From NCBI RefSeq assembly GCF_900176885.1, contig NZ_LT839648.1:433048-497047 (forward strand): a DNA stretch of 64,000 nucleotides, in the 5' to 3' direction. Positions 50,506 through 60,007 of this stretch are shown here, piece by piece. The notes under the pieces were generated by a model. That model worked only from the letters and a program-made list of their open reading frames with translations, ran no database searches and was not told the origin of the DNA. Position numbers and translations under genes: made by a program. This stretch comes from Oceanobacillus senegalensis (GTDB lineage: Bacteria > Bacillota > Bacilli > Bacillales > Amphibacillaceae). How positions within the stretch are numbered: position 1 is the first letter of the stretch; every line of letters starts with the position of its first letter.

Positions 50506-52095
50506 ATGTATAACGGAAAAGAGACTTTTGGTGCAATAGCGGAGTACCGGGCAAAGGAGAATCCAGATAAACGCTTTGTTCGTTTTGAAACATGTGACCT
50601 GACCTATCGAGAATTCCACATAGGTGGAAATAAAGTAGCAAATGCTTTTTCGTCATTGAATTTAGTAAAAGGTGATACGTGTGCTGTCATGCTTCCAAAC
50701 AGTCCGGAGTTTTTAAAGACGTGGCTAGGCCTTACGAGAATTGGTGTTATTGAAGTTCCGGTAAATACTGGACTTCGTGGGGATCTTTTATCCTATATTC
50801 TGAATCAGGCCAAGTGTAAGGCTATAGTTATAGATTCGGAATGGGCAGCACGCATAAAAGAAATTCAAAACGGATTACCATACCTAGAACATGTCATTAT
50901 CGTTGGAGAGGATAACCCCAATCCATTTTTAGATGAGATATTGGTACATGGATTTGAAAATTTAGTGGAAAACGAAAGTGATGCGGACGTCGATACGAAA
51001 ATTAACCCGACAGATCAATCGTTAATTCTTTTTACTTCTGGTACAACTGGGCCATCCAAGGGAGCGATGTTAAGTCACCGAGCTAATTTTGCTCTATCTC
51101 GGACTTGCTGTGAACTGATGGATTATGGTCCACAAGATCGATTATTTACAATGTTTCCTTTATATCATGTCAATGCCAGATATGCGACCATTCTTGCAGC
51201 ATTAATTGCTGGAAGTGATGTCGTGATGCATAAACGTTTTTCTGCCTCGAGATTCTGGGATATTTGCAGAAGGGAACACATCACTACCTTTACTTATATG
51301 GGCTCCATGTTAACAATTTTAATGAAGCAACCGGAACGACCAGATGATGCGGATAATCCAGTCCGTCAGATTCAAGGTGCCCCATGTCCAGCTGAAATTT
51401 ATGATGAATTTCAGAATCGTTTCAACATAAAAATTACAGAGGCTTATGGATCAACAGAAATTGGCTTGGCTATGGTTAATCGTGCAGAAACCTTCCGAAA
51501 AGGTTCTTGTGGAAGAAAGCTACCCATTTATGAAGTGGAAATTCATGATGAAGATGGAAATCCATGTCCACCAAATGTAGCTGGAGAGATTGTCGTACGG
51601 CCTAATGAACCGTCCATTTTATTTTCTGGTTATTATGGTATGCCAGAGGCGACTGTGAAAGCATGGAGAAATTTATGGTTCCATACAGGGGACCGTGGAC
51701 AAATGGATGAAGATGGATATTTTTACTTTGTCGATCGACAGAAGGATGTAGTTAGACGAAGAGGTGAGAATATTTCTTCCTATGAGGTAGAGAGTGTGAT
51801 CAATAAGCATCCCAGTGTACAGGATTCAGCAATTGTTGGCGTCCCCTCCGATTTATCTGAGGAAGAGGTACTAGCAGTTGTTCAAGTAAAGGATGAGAGA
51901 AATTTAACTTCAGAAGAATTGTTAGACTTTTGCCAAAAGCGTCTACCTCATTTTGCTGTACCACGATATGTACGCTTTGTTCAGAAATTTCCAAGAACAC
52001 CTTCACAACGAATTGAAAAATATAAGCTTCGAAAACAAGGAATAACAGAAGATACCTGGGACCGGGAAGCTGCAGGGTATACAGTAGTACGGTAA
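50506..52095 (+). CDS. Acyl-CoA ligase (tandem copy B)
   Basis: AMP-forming ligase of 529 residues, plainly a duplicate of 48886-50478: FTSGTTGPSKGAMLSHRANF, AYGSTEIGLAMVNRAETFRKG, DRQKDVVRRRGENISSYEVE and FPRTPSQRIEKYKLRKQG all align without gaps. Like copy A it belongs to the CaiC-like branch. Two ATGs (50500, 50506) are possible; the second matches the partner's start. The two copies differ in the acyl-binding region (for example GAPTPIEIY against GAPCPAEIY), hinting at split substrate ranges. Confidence 0.9.
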   Translation: MYNGKETFGAIAEYRAKENPDKRFVRFETCDLTYREFHIGGNKVANAFSSLNLVKGDTCAVMLPNSPEFLKTWLGLTRIGVIEVPVNTGLRGDLLSYILNQAKCKAIVIDSEWAARIKEIQNGLPYLEHVIIVGEDNPNPFLDEILVHGFENLVENESDADVDTKINPTDQSLILFTSGTTGPSKGAMLSHRANFALSRTCCELMDYGPQDRLFTMFPLYHVNARYATILAALIAGSDVVMHKRFSASRFWDICRREHITTFTYMGSMLTILMKQPERPDDADNPVRQIQGAPCPAEIYDEFQNRFNIKITEAYGSTEIGLAMVNRAETFRKGSCGRKLPIYEVEIHDEDGNPCPPNVAGEIVVRPNEPSILFSGYYGMPEATVKAWRNLWFHTGDRGQMDEDGYFYFVDRQKDVVRRRGENISSYEVESVINKHPSVQDSAIVGVPSDLSEEEVLAVVQVKDERNLTSEELLDFCQKRLPHFAVPRYVRFVQKFPRTPSQRIEKYKLRKQGITEDTWDREAAGYTVVR

Positions 52096-52136
52096 CGGTG
52101 AGCAGAAACATACTTCTATTCTCGGAGGGTTCCGAT

Positions 52137-53492
52137 GTGGAAAAAATAAATGTTAGTAAAGTGATTGATGAGAGTAAATTTAATTCCTTTCATTTCATTT
52201 TAGTATGCTGGGGATTTTTTATTCTCCTAGCAGATGGTTATGACCTTATGGTTTATGGATCTGTTATTCCAAGCCTTATTGATGAATGGTCTATTTCCTC
52301 TAGCACAGCTGGTTTTATTGGGAGTCTGACACTTATAGGGAGTTTAATAGGAAACTTAATTTTTAGTATTTTCTCTGACAAGTTTGGTAGAAAAATAACA
52401 ATTATTACCTGCGTTATTTCATTTAGCTTTTTTACCATGTTATGTGGTATTGCATTTGGTCCTGTTGATTTTGCCATTTATCGATTTATTGCTGGCTTAG
52501 CATTAGGTGGGGTCATGCCTATTGTTATCGCCCTTATTTCTGATTATGTTCCAAAAACAGTTAGGAGCATGCTAATAGGTGTTGCATCAACAGGGTTTGC
52601 AGTCGGTGGAATATTCGTTGCACTGGTTGGTTCAAGCATCATTACAAATATAGGATGGGAATGGATGTTTATATTTGGCGGATTTCCGTTATTAGTTGTC
52701 CCATTTTTAATTAAATATTTGCCAGATTCCTTATCCTTTTATCTAAAGAAAAATAATTATGATAGGGTACATTCTATTTTGAAAAAGGTTAATCCTTCTC
52801 ATGTTCCAACGAATGACCAAGTTTTCGAAATAGATTTACCAAAAAAGGGTGTTCCTGCTGTAGAGCTTTTTAAAGAAAAACGGGGAGTTTCCACGCTTGC
52901 ATTTTGGGTTTCTACCTTTATGCTCCTTTTAATGGTATATGGTCTTGGTACTTGGCTACCACAGATTATGGTCGAGGCTGGGTATCCATTACAATCTAGT
53001 TTAATGTTTTTGCTTGCCTTAAACTTTGGAGCTATGTTTGGCCAAGTTGGTGGAGGACTGCTAGCAGACCGAATAGGTTCCAAGAAAATTCTGATAGGGA
53101 TGTTTTTGTTAGGAGCTATTAGCTTAACCCTATTTGGTTTTCAATTTGAAGCAGTGCTTTTATATATTTTAGTAGGAATAGCTGGTGCATGTACAACTGG
53201 GGGGCAGGCTGTTAACAATGCCTATGCTTCTAAATTCTATCCAGGATTCGCTAAATCAACCGGTGTTGGCTGGGCATTAGGAATGGGTCGTTTTGGCGCA
53301 ATTGTTGGGCCAGCAATGGGAGGTCTATTATTAGATTTAAATGTACCAATTATCATAAATTTTATCATGTTTGCTATTCCAGGAATTTTAGCAGCTATAG
53401 CAATTACTTTTGTACAGGATCGATATAGCGAGTTTAAGATGGAAAGCAGTAATGAATTAAAAGTCGGTGTAACAAAGTATTCTAATGGATAG
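52137..53492 (+). CDS. MFS transporter, aromatic acid:H+ symporter type
   Basis: Twelve-helix major facilitator of 451 residues. The first helix carries LLADGYDLMVYGSVIP, the D-G-Y-D motif of the AAHS group (PcaK, BenK); DKFGRKI and the loop-8/9 equivalent ADRIGSKK are the MFS motifs. It should import an organic acid with protons. GTG 52137 has GGAGG 8 bases upstream; the longer frame from 52098 overlaps the ligase end. Together with two ligases in the same operon it gives uptake and activation of one acid. Confidence 0.9.
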   Translation: MEKINVSKVIDESKFNSFHFILVCWGFFILLADGYDLMVYGSVIPSLIDEWSISSSTAGFIGSLTLIGSLIGNLIFSIFSDKFGRKITIITCVISFSFFTMLCGIAFGPVDFAIYRFIAGLALGGVMPIVIALISDYVPKTVRSMLIGVASTGFAVGGIFVALVGSSIITNIGWEWMFIFGGFPLLVVPFLIKYLPDSLSFYLKKNNYDRVHSILKKVNPSHVPTNDQVFEIDLPKKGVPAVELFKEKRGVSTLAFWVSTFMLLLMVYGLGTWLPQIMVEAGYPLQSSLMFLLALNFGAMFGQVGGGLLADRIGSKKILIGMFLLGAISLTLFGFQFEAVLLYILVGIAGACTTGGQAVNNAYASKFYPGFAKSTGVGWALGMGRFGAIVGPAMGGLLLDLNVPIIINFIMFAIPGILAAIAITFVQDRYSEFKMESSNELKVGVTKYSNG

Positions 53493-53518
53493 TTCCATAT
53501 AGAAAAGGAGGGGATTAC

Positions 53519-54685
53519 TTGGAAACATTACGAGGTAAAGTAGCGATTGTTGGTGCAGCAGATTCGGAAGTTGGTGTTGTTCCTCATATGTCCCCTACAC
53601 AACTTGGTATGGATGCGGCGTTAAAAGCAATGGACGATGCTGGTATAACAAAAGACGAGATTGATGGACTTATTACCTGTGATTCCTTTGCTGAGCCATT
53701 TTTATATCACTCTGAGGCGATGGCGGAATACTTACAAATTAATCCGAAATATTGTTTGAGTGTTGGTACAGGAGGAGGCACAACATTTTCCCTTCTTCAT
53801 CATGCTGCTTCAGCGATTGCGACTGGTATGTGTGAAACGGTCCTTATCACTATGGCAGACAGTCTTAGAAGTGGTATATCAAAGGAAAAAGCTATGAATA
53901 CCCAAGCATCCACAGGTCATGCACAGTTTGAATCACCCTATGGTCCGTCTGTTCCTTCTTTGTATGCACTAATTGGTAGGGCTCATATGGCCGAATATGG
54001 AACAACATCAGAACAATTTGCGAGAATTGCGGTTGCTGCTAGGAAGCATGCAAACTTAAATCCAGCAGCACAAAAACGCGAATTAATTACAGTCGAGGAT
54101 GTTGTCCATTCACGAATGATTGCCGATCCATTACATCTCTATGATTGTTCTCTCATATCGGATGGGGGGTCAGCTGTGATTCTTACATCGACTAAAAGCG
54201 CGAAAAATATGTCACGACAACCTGTTTATTTATTGGGAGTTGGTGAAGGACATCGACATGAGCATATTAGCCAAGCTCAGAGTCTGACAACATCTGCAGC
54301 AAAAGACTCAGGACAACGAGCGTACGAGATGGCAGGACTAGGGCCAGAAAATATTGATTTTGCTGAACTATACGATTGTTTCACTCCAACCGTTCTGATT
54401 GAATTAGAGGATTTAGGCTTTTGCGAAAAAGGGGAAGGGGGCTCCTTTGTTGAAAGTGGAGCGATTGAGCTTGGGGGAAATCTACCAATTAACACACATG
54501 GTGGTCTGCTTTCCCATTGCCACCCTGGTAATCCAGGCTCTATGTTCCACTTAACAGAGGCCGTCCTGCAGTTAAGGCATGAAGCAGGAAGAAGGCAGGT
54601 ACCTGATGTGGAAGTGGGGCTCGTACATGGCCAGGGGGGTATCATGTCAAGTCATACAACACTTATTTTAGGTAGGGAGGTGTAG
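53519..54685 (+). CDS. SCPx-type thiolase / thiolase-like aldolase
   Basis: Thiolase-fold protein of 388 residues of the lipid-transfer (SCPx/Ltp) branch. YCLSVGTGGGTTFSLLHHAA near residue 80, AELYDCFTPTVLIELEDLGF and GGLLSHCHPGNPGSMFHLTEA, and the HGQGGIMSSHTTLIL end are typical. The usual nucleophilic Cys site is different from the thiolase at 15059. With a DUF35 partner directly after it (2 bases), it resembles Ltp2-ChsH2 type retro-aldolases that split a 17-hydroxyacyl-CoA side chain. Whether it is a thiolase or an aldolase cannot be decided here. TTG start, AAAAGGAGG 7 bases upstream. Confidence 0.85.
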   Translation: METLRGKVAIVGAADSEVGVVPHMSPTQLGMDAALKAMDDAGITKDEIDGLITCDSFAEPFLYHSEAMAEYLQINPKYCLSVGTGGGTTFSLLHHAASAIATGMCETVLITMADSLRSGISKEKAMNTQASTGHAQFESPYGPSVPSLYALIGRAHMAEYGTTSEQFARIAVAARKHANLNPAAQKRELITVEDVVHSRMIADPLHLYDCSLISDGGSAVILTSTKSAKNMSRQPVYLLGVGEGHRHEHISQAQSLTTSAAKDSGQRAYEMAGLGPENIDFAELYDCFTPTVLIELEDLGFCEKGEGGSFVESGAIELGGNLPINTHGGLLSHCHPGNPGSMFHLTEAVLQLRHEAGRRQVPDVEVGLVHGQGGIMSSHTTLILGREV

Positions 54686-54687
54686 AT

Positions 54688-55107
54688 ATGGAAGAGCATA
54701 TCGGAAAAAACTTCCCAGAACCCACGGTAGAGACGGAAAAATTTTGGCAAGGCTGTCGTAAGCGTGAATTACTCATTCAGCAATGCAATGAGTGTGGACA
54801 TTATCAATTTTATCCGCGAATTATGTGTACAGATTGTATGAGCAGGAATATAGATTGGATGAGTGCTACGGGTCGAGGAAAGGTGAAGACGTATACGATT
54901 ATTTACAGGGCTATATCAAAGGCTTATGCGAAGGACGTTCCCTATGTCGTCGCCATCATTGAATTGGAAGAAGGGCCAAGCTTGATGAGTAATGTAGTTG
55001 GTTGTAAACCAGAGGAGGTCAAGGTTGGTCAGGAGGTAATGGTTACTTTTGAAGACTGGTCTGAAGAGATATCGATCCCTAAATTTACCCCGCTTCCATT
55101 AAGCTAG
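54688..55107 (+). CDS. DUF35 (OB-fold, zinc-ribbon) partner protein
   Basis: Protein of 139 residues with an N-terminal rubredoxin-like zinc ribbon (CNECGHYQFYPRIMCTDC: two C-x-x-C knuckles) and a C-terminal OB-fold (GRGKVKTYTIIYRA, PYVVAIIELEEG). DUF35 proteins bind acyl-CoA and complete thiolase-like enzymes, as ChsH2 does with Ltp2. It starts 2 bases after the thiolase-like stop codon, so the pair is translationally coupled and forms one complex in all likelihood. Confidence 0.9.
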   Translation: MEEHIGKNFPEPTVETEKFWQGCRKRELLIQQCNECGHYQFYPRIMCTDCMSRNIDWMSATGRGKVKTYTIIYRAISKAYAKDVPYVVAIIELEEGPSLMSNVVGCKPEEVKVGQEVMVTFEDWSEEISIPKFTPLPLS

Positions 55108-55191
55108 CCCTTTTTCAACAGGTGGGTATTTCTTTTAACCTAGTGTATTATCATTTTTCATATAAGTCCAAATTTATGAGGAGGAATACGT

Positions 55192-56244
55192 ATGAAAGCA
55201 TTAGTATTAACAGAGTTTAACAAAAAATTGGAGATCCAAGATGTCCCAGAACCGACCCTAACCGATGATGGTGTCATTATCCGGGTGAAAGCAAATGGAA
55301 TTTGTAGAAGTGATCATCACTTTATCAAAGGTGATTTAGGATGGATAGGAATGAACTTAGAGCTCCCACATGTACTTGGGCATGAATTCTCAGGTGTAGT
55401 AGAGCAGGTGGGGAAAAATGTTACAAAGTTTAAAAAAGGAGATCGGGTCGTTGTTCCTCACGCACATGGAGAGGGTACATGTGAGTACTGTATGACGGGC
55501 CACTCAAATATTTGTGATCATGGTAGCATTGTTGGTGTTACTTATTGGGGCGGATATGGAGAATATGTTCAAGTCCCTAATGCCGATCGAAATGTTGTGA
55601 TTTTACCTGATTCGATTTCTTTTGAAGCTGGTGGTGCATTAGGTTGTCGATTCATGACTGCATTTCATGGCTTAATCGATCAAGCAAGATTACAACCAGG
55701 GGAGTGGGTTGCGGTTCATGGAAGTGGTGGTCTTGGATTATGTGTGACACATGTCGCTAGTGCTATGGGAGCAAGAGTTATCTCTGTTGATATTAATGAC
55801 GAATCCTTGGAACTTGCTAAAGAATTTGGTGCGGAAGTTACGATAAATGGGAGTAAAGAAGATGCCGTTCAAAAAATCATGGAAATCACAGATGGTGGGA
55901 CACATGTTTCGGTAGATGCTTTAGGGGCTGCAGTTACTTGCCAAAATTCAGTTAACAGTTTACGTAAGCGGGGAAGACATCTCCAGCTAGGGATGACATC
56001 TGCTGATGAGCGAGGAAAAGTCGAATTACCAGTTGATTTAATTGTTGTAAAAGAAATAGAATTTATTGGCTCTTCCAATATGCCTGTCCCTAGATTCCCA
56101 GCTATGCTCAGTATGATTGAAAGTGGCGTATTGCAGCCGGAAAAAATGATTACTAGAAAAGTGAGTTTGGAAGAAGCTGCTGATATTCTAGAGGATATGG
56201 GAGAGTTTAATGCACCGGGGCTAAGCGTGGTTAACAAGTGGTAG
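55192..56244 (+). CDS. Zinc-dependent alcohol dehydrogenase (MDR family)
   Basis: Medium-chain dehydrogenase of 350 residues. Catalytic zinc ligands Cys38 (GICRSD), His64 and Glu65 (GHEFSG) are present; the structural-zinc loop reads EGTCEYCMTGHSNIC, missing the first of four cysteines. This variation is known in actinobacterial members (GDGTC-x-x-C). NAD-binding GSGGLGLCVTH is near residue 178. AGGAGG 7 bases before ATG. Closes the ligase/transporter operon and may supply the aldehyde for the 46943 aldehyde dehydrogenase. Confidence 0.9.
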   Translation: MKALVLTEFNKKLEIQDVPEPTLTDDGVIIRVKANGICRSDHHFIKGDLGWIGMNLELPHVLGHEFSGVVEQVGKNVTKFKKGDRVVVPHAHGEGTCEYCMTGHSNICDHGSIVGVTYWGGYGEYVQVPNADRNVVILPDSISFEAGGALGCRFMTAFHGLIDQARLQPGEWVAVHGSGGLGLCVTHVASAMGARVISVDINDESLELAKEFGAEVTINGSKEDAVQKIMEITDGGTHVSVDALGAAVTCQNSVNSLRKRGRHLQLGMTSADERGKVELPVDLIVVKEIEFIGSSNMPVPRFPAMLSMIESGVLQPEKMITRKVSLEEAADILEDMGEFNAPGLSVVNKW

Positions 56245-56257
56245 CTAAAGTAAAAGG

Positions 56258-56290
56258 AGCACTGTGGAGATTCCCACAGTGCTTTAACTT
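56258..56290 (+). terminator. Rho-independent terminator
   Basis: AGCACTGTGG (56258-56267) pairs with CCACAGTGCT (56274-56283), then TTAACTTTC. Confidence 0.8.
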
Positions 56291-56396
56291 TCATAATTAT
56301 CGGGGATGGAAATTGGTTTTTAATTTAGACGTATCGGTTTTCCTCTGTGTGATTTGCTACATAAATCTGATTACTTAAGTTACCCATAATCTCTAT

Positions 56397-57113
56397 TTAT
56401 TTATCCAATGGAACGATAAATGTTTCTGGTCCGGTTGGTTTGGCGCTTCCACCAATCGGTTCCACACTTGCCTTTAGTAATTTGAATTGATCAATATCCT
56501 TCCCTCTAAAGAACACACGTGATACACCATCCTGTATGGAGAGGACTTCCCCTCCTTTAATTTTATTATCCTTATAGACAAACCATAATTGATAATCATG
56601 GTCGGCAAGATTGGTTAAGCCATCTACTTCAAGTAGCATCTCATGAGTGGTGTCGTTAAACCATAAATTCCCTGATACATCTGTAAAATCTGCTACAGGT
56701 ATGACAGATATTTGTTCGGTGGAATCATCTGGTTGGAAAATATCGATTTGAATGTCATCATTATGGACCACTTGATAGGATCCTTCTCTTGGTTTATTGA
56801 AAAAGAGAAGTCCTATTGCAAGAAAGACAATAGCTGCTGAACTGATAGACCCGAAAACAATGGCTCTTTTTTTTCGTTTCTTTGCGATAGGAGTTTTCAC
56901 TGTAGCCAAATCATCCCATATTTTCTCCTTAACTGTAGGACTTGGCTTTTCAGTCGAATTTTCCTTAAATAGTTGTTTCCAGTTTAATAGTTTATCTTGA
57001 CATGTCTCACAAACCTCTGTATGTTGAAGTACCTCATGTCTAACATTCTCTGTAGCTTGTCCTAATGCTACATCAATAATCTTTTCTTCAGAGATGTGCG
57101 AACTATAATTCAT
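56397..57113 (-). CDS. Anti-sigma factor (zinc-binding, RskA-like)
   Basis: Protein of 238 residues. N-terminal zinc anti-sigma motif with H-x3-C-x2-C (HTEVCETCQ) near residue 35, one transmembrane helix about residues 88-105 (IVFGSISSAAIVFLAIGLL), and an extracytoplasmic RskA-like C-terminal domain ending in PTGPETFIVPLDK. It holds the co-encoded ECF sigma factor until a signal arrives. ATG 57113 is chosen from GGGGGTG 9 bases upstream; the start overlaps the end of the sigma gene. Confidence 0.9.
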   Translation of the reverse strand: MNYSSHISEEKIIDVALGQATENVRHEVLQHTEVCETCQDKLLNWKQLFKENSTEKPSPTVKEKIWDDLATVKTPIAKKRKKRAIVFGSISSAAIVFLAIGLLFFNKPREGSYQVVHNDDIQIDIFQPDDSTEQISVIPVADFTDVSGNLWFNDTTHEMLLEVDGLTNLADHDYQLWFVYKDNKIKGGEVLSIQDGVSRVFFRGKDIDQFKLLKASVEPIGGSAKPTGPETFIVPLDK

Positions 57114-57687
57114 GTCGGTTTGCACCCCCATTTGACCCGGTCCATCTTAAAATAGATTTTTGTTTTCGTAGATTTTGTAATCCGTAACGAATTAAGGATT
57201 TTACCGAACCTAATGGCTTTTGCATGTCTTGGGAAATTTGCTTATGGGTTTCCCCTTTAAAATAAGATCGATAAATGGCTTCGCGCTGGGATTTAGGTAT
57301 ATGATTTAATGCTTCAAGAATAATCTTGCTTTCTATTTCTTTTAAAAAAGCTAGGTCAGCTCCTTGTACCTCCTGATATGAAAGAGATTCTAACTTTTGG
57401 ATAAGGAGTGGCTTCTTTTTACGAAGTCTATCAATCGATCTGCTTTTTGTTTTAACAGCGAGCCAAGCCCTCACACTACCCTTATTTGGCTTATATTGAG
57501 CAGCTTTTTGAAAAACCTCTATAAAAACATCATGACAAATATCCTCAGCCTCTACTCGATTTCCGGTTACTTGATAAGCAATATGGAAAACAAAGGAGCT
57601 ATGTATTTCATAGAAAGGATTGAACGCATCCTTTGAACCATTTTTAATTTGTTTTAACAATTCAACGCTTTCTTGATTGTTATCCAC
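57103..57687 (-). CDS. ECF RNA polymerase sigma factor
   Basis: Sigma-70 family ECF factor of 194 residues. Region 2 reads SSFVFHIAYQVTGNRVEAED and DVFIEVFQKAAQY (residues 30-65); region 4 reads IPKSQREAIYRSYFKGETHK and the recognition helix KPLGSVKSLIRYGLQNLRK. It overlaps the anti-sigma gene, so the two are co-expressed. Its target genes are unknown; the NEW3-ABC operon directly upstream on the other strand is a candidate. Confidence 0.92.
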   Translation of the reverse strand: MDNNQESVELLKQIKNGSKDAFNPFYEIHSSFVFHIAYQVTGNRVEAEDICHDVFIEVFQKAAQYKPNKGSVRAWLAVKTKSRSIDRLRKKKPLLIQKLESLSYQEVQGADLAFLKEIESKIILEALNHIPKSQREAIYRSYFKGETHKQISQDMQKPLGSVKSLIRYGLQNLRKQKSILRWTGSNGGANRHEL

Positions 57688-57791
57688 ATGTATTGGCCTC
57701 CTTTTTCATTATTACTAGGCTATGATTCTTTTGATAAGAGAAATATGCAGTATTATCACTACGAAATGTATATGTCTCTATTATTGTGACG

Positions 57792-57808
57792 TTCTATAAG
57801 AAATAGAA
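57792..57808. promoter_or_regulatory. Inverted repeat between sigma gene and NEW3 operon
   Basis: TTCTAT (57792-57797) and ATAGAA (57803-57808) with a 5-base gap in the divergent intergenic region. Could be an operator or part of an ECF promoter; not resolved. Confidence 0.35.
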
Positions 57809-57908
57809 GTTACGGTTAATTTTTAACAAATTTTTTTCAAAAAAACAAATCCAAAATAAAATTTCCATCGTAACAATTATGAAAAAAATTATAGAGAGGA
57901 TGAGTGGT

Positions 57909-59060
57909 ATGTTGAAACGATTGTTATCTGTTTTAACTATTGTACTTACTATGACTTCATTTTTGGGAGTTGCTCCAGTCTTTGCTCAGGCCACTTTATA
58001 TACTCCCTACACAGGTCTGTCAGCTACTCCGGGGGAGACCATTGATTATACCATTGATGTGATTAATAACGAATCAACGATACAAAATGTCACATTTGAT
58101 TTGGAAGGATTACCGGAAGGCTGGAAACACACGATTACAGCAAATGGAAATGCGATTGAACAACTATCCGTACGTGGAAATAGTGAGGAGCAAATTACGT
58201 TAGAAGTCACCGTTCCATTAGAAATTGAACAGGCAGATTATGAATTTAATTTAGTTGCAACTGATCAAAATGGAAGAAGTACAGAACTACCTTTTCTAGT
58301 TAAATTAGCGGAAGAAGGAACTTTTGAAACGGAATTAAATGTAGACCAGCCCAATCTTCAAGGTCAAACGGATTCCTCTTTCTCTTATTCGGCAACATTA
58401 AAAAATCGAACTGCTGAGGAGCAAAACTATGCCTTAACAGCAAATGCACCAGAAGGATGGGGAGTACAGTTTAAGAATGGAAGTGATAATGTCACTTCTG
58501 TAACAGTGGAACCAAATAGCGAAAAGGATATCACGATTGATGTTACTCCACCAGAAAATGCGAGCGCAGATACCTATGAAATAGGAATATCAGCTGCTGG
58601 TAGTGGGACATCAGTTGAAACAACGTTGGAGGCTGTTATCACAGGTTCCTATGACCTTAAATTAACCACACCAAAGGGGATTTTAAGTGCAGATATTACT
58701 TCTGGAGGAGATCGAGTCATTGATTTGGTAGTGGAAAACACAGGAACTGCACCATTAACCAATGTTGAACTTTCAGCTTCAACTCCACCGAACTGGGAAA
58801 GCGAATTTGATACTAGCACGATCCCAGAAATTGCACCTGGTGAATCGGCAACCGTTAAGGCGACATTAACTGCATCGGATGAGGCGATTGCTGGTGATTA
58901 TGTCACGACCTTTAAAGCCTCTGCAGCAGAAACATCAGCGGAAGCAGATTTTCGAGTTTCCGTCCATACTTCTACTCTATGGGGCATAATCGGTGTTCTC
59001 ATTATTTTAGGAGTTGTTGCTGGATTATACTATATGATTAAAAAATATGGGAGGAGATAA
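57909..59060 (+). CDS. NEW3-domain surface protein
   Basis: Exported, membrane-anchored protein of 383 residues: signal peptide to about residue 27 (LTMTSFLGVAPVFAQ), three to four Ig-like NEW3 domains with repeated NWE/GW-type strands (LPEGWKHTI, APEGWGVQF, TPPNWESEF), and a C-terminal helix (WGIIGVLIILGVVAGLYYM) ending KKYGRR. It is thought to assist the ABC exporter encoded next. ATG 57909 has AGAGG 9 bases upstream; the longer frame from 57879 is less likely. Probably outside-facing; substrate unknown. Confidence 0.88.
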   Translation: MLKRLLSVLTIVLTMTSFLGVAPVFAQATLYTPYTGLSATPGETIDYTIDVINNESTIQNVTFDLEGLPEGWKHTITANGNAIEQLSVRGNSEEQITLEVTVPLEIEQADYEFNLVATDQNGRSTELPFLVKLAEEGTFETELNVDQPNLQGQTDSSFSYSATLKNRTAEEQNYALTANAPEGWGVQFKNGSDNVTSVTVEPNSEKDITIDVTPPENASADTYEIGISAAGSGTSVETTLEAVITGSYDLKLTTPKGILSADITSGGDRVIDLVVENTGTAPLTNVELSASTPPNWESEFDTSTIPEIAPGESATVKATLTASDEAIAGDYVTTFKASAAETSAEADFRVSVHTSTLWGIIGVLIILGVVAGLYYMIKKYGRR

Positions 59061-59062
59061 GT

Positions 59063-60007
59063 GTGACTGCTCCGATTATTGAATTGAAAAATGTGAGCAA
59101 ACAATATGATGGACAGTTTGCCGTAAATAATCTGTCTCTTTCCATTCCTAAGGGGGAGGTTTTTGGTTTGCTTGGTCCGAATGGTGCAGGAAAAACAACT
59201 ACGATTCTCATGATGTTGGGATTAAGTGAGCCAACTTCTGGTAGTATTCTTGTTTCCGGAATGGATTCGACCCGAAATCCAATTGAGGTAAAGCGAATGG
59301 TCGGCTATTTACCCGATAATTTAGGTTTTTATCCGAATATGACTGGCTTTGAGAACTTAATGTATACGGCAGAGCTTAATCATATCCCAAGGAATATTGC
59401 TAAGGAGAGATCCGATTATTTATTGGAGAAAGTTAACCTAACAGAATCGGCAAAAAAGAAGACGGGAAAATATTCGCGAGGAATGAAGCAGCGACTAGGG
59501 CTCGCAGATGTACTGATGAAAAAACCAGAAGTAGTTATTTTGGACGAACCTACATTAGGAATTGACCCTGAAGGTGTTCGGGAGTTACTAAAAATGATTC
59601 GCGAGTTAAGTGAAGAGGAAGGGATTACGGTATTATTATCTTCCCACCATCTACATCAGGTACAACAAATTTGTGATCGTGTTGGGATTTTTGTAAATGG
59701 GAAATTATTAGCAGAAGGAGATATTATGAGCCTTGCACAGCAATTGTTTGAAGAAAATACGTTTGTCATTCATGTAGAAGCCTCTCCACTCCATCAATCA
59801 TTATTGGAAACAATTCAGGCAATCGAAGGTATAACGAAAATGGAGGAGGTAGAAAATGGGCTAGATATCTATTGTAAGAAAGATTTAAGCTCTACCATTA
59901 GTCGAATTATTATTGAATCAGGCGCCTCCTTATATCATATTAGTAATAAAAACTTTGGCCTAGACGAAATATATCATCGTTATTTTGAAGGGCGTGATCA
60001 TACATGA
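59063..60007 (+). CDS. ABC transporter ATP-binding protein
   Basis: Exporter-type ATPase of 314 residues: Walker A LLGPNGAGKTTT, signature YSRGMKQRLGLAD, Walker B VVILDEPTLGIDP, H-loop SSHHLHQ. C-terminal 80 residues are an extra domain as in bacitracin/antibiotic-export ATPases. GTG start with GAGGAG 6 bases upstream. It is coupled with the permease by a 4-base overlap and follows the NEW3 gene by 2 bases. Confidence 0.93.
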   Translation: MTAPIIELKNVSKQYDGQFAVNNLSLSIPKGEVFGLLGPNGAGKTTTILMMLGLSEPTSGSILVSGMDSTRNPIEVKRMVGYLPDNLGFYPNMTGFENLMYTAELNHIPRNIAKERSDYLLEKVNLTESAKKKTGKYSRGMKQRLGLADVLMKKPEVVILDEPTLGIDPEGVRELLKMIRELSEEEGITVLLSSHHLHQVQQICDRVGIFVNGKLLAEGDIMSLAQQLFEENTFVIHVEASPLHQSLLETIQAIEGITKMEEVENGLDIYCKKDLSSTISRIIIESGASLYHISNKNFGLDEIYHRYFEGRDHT

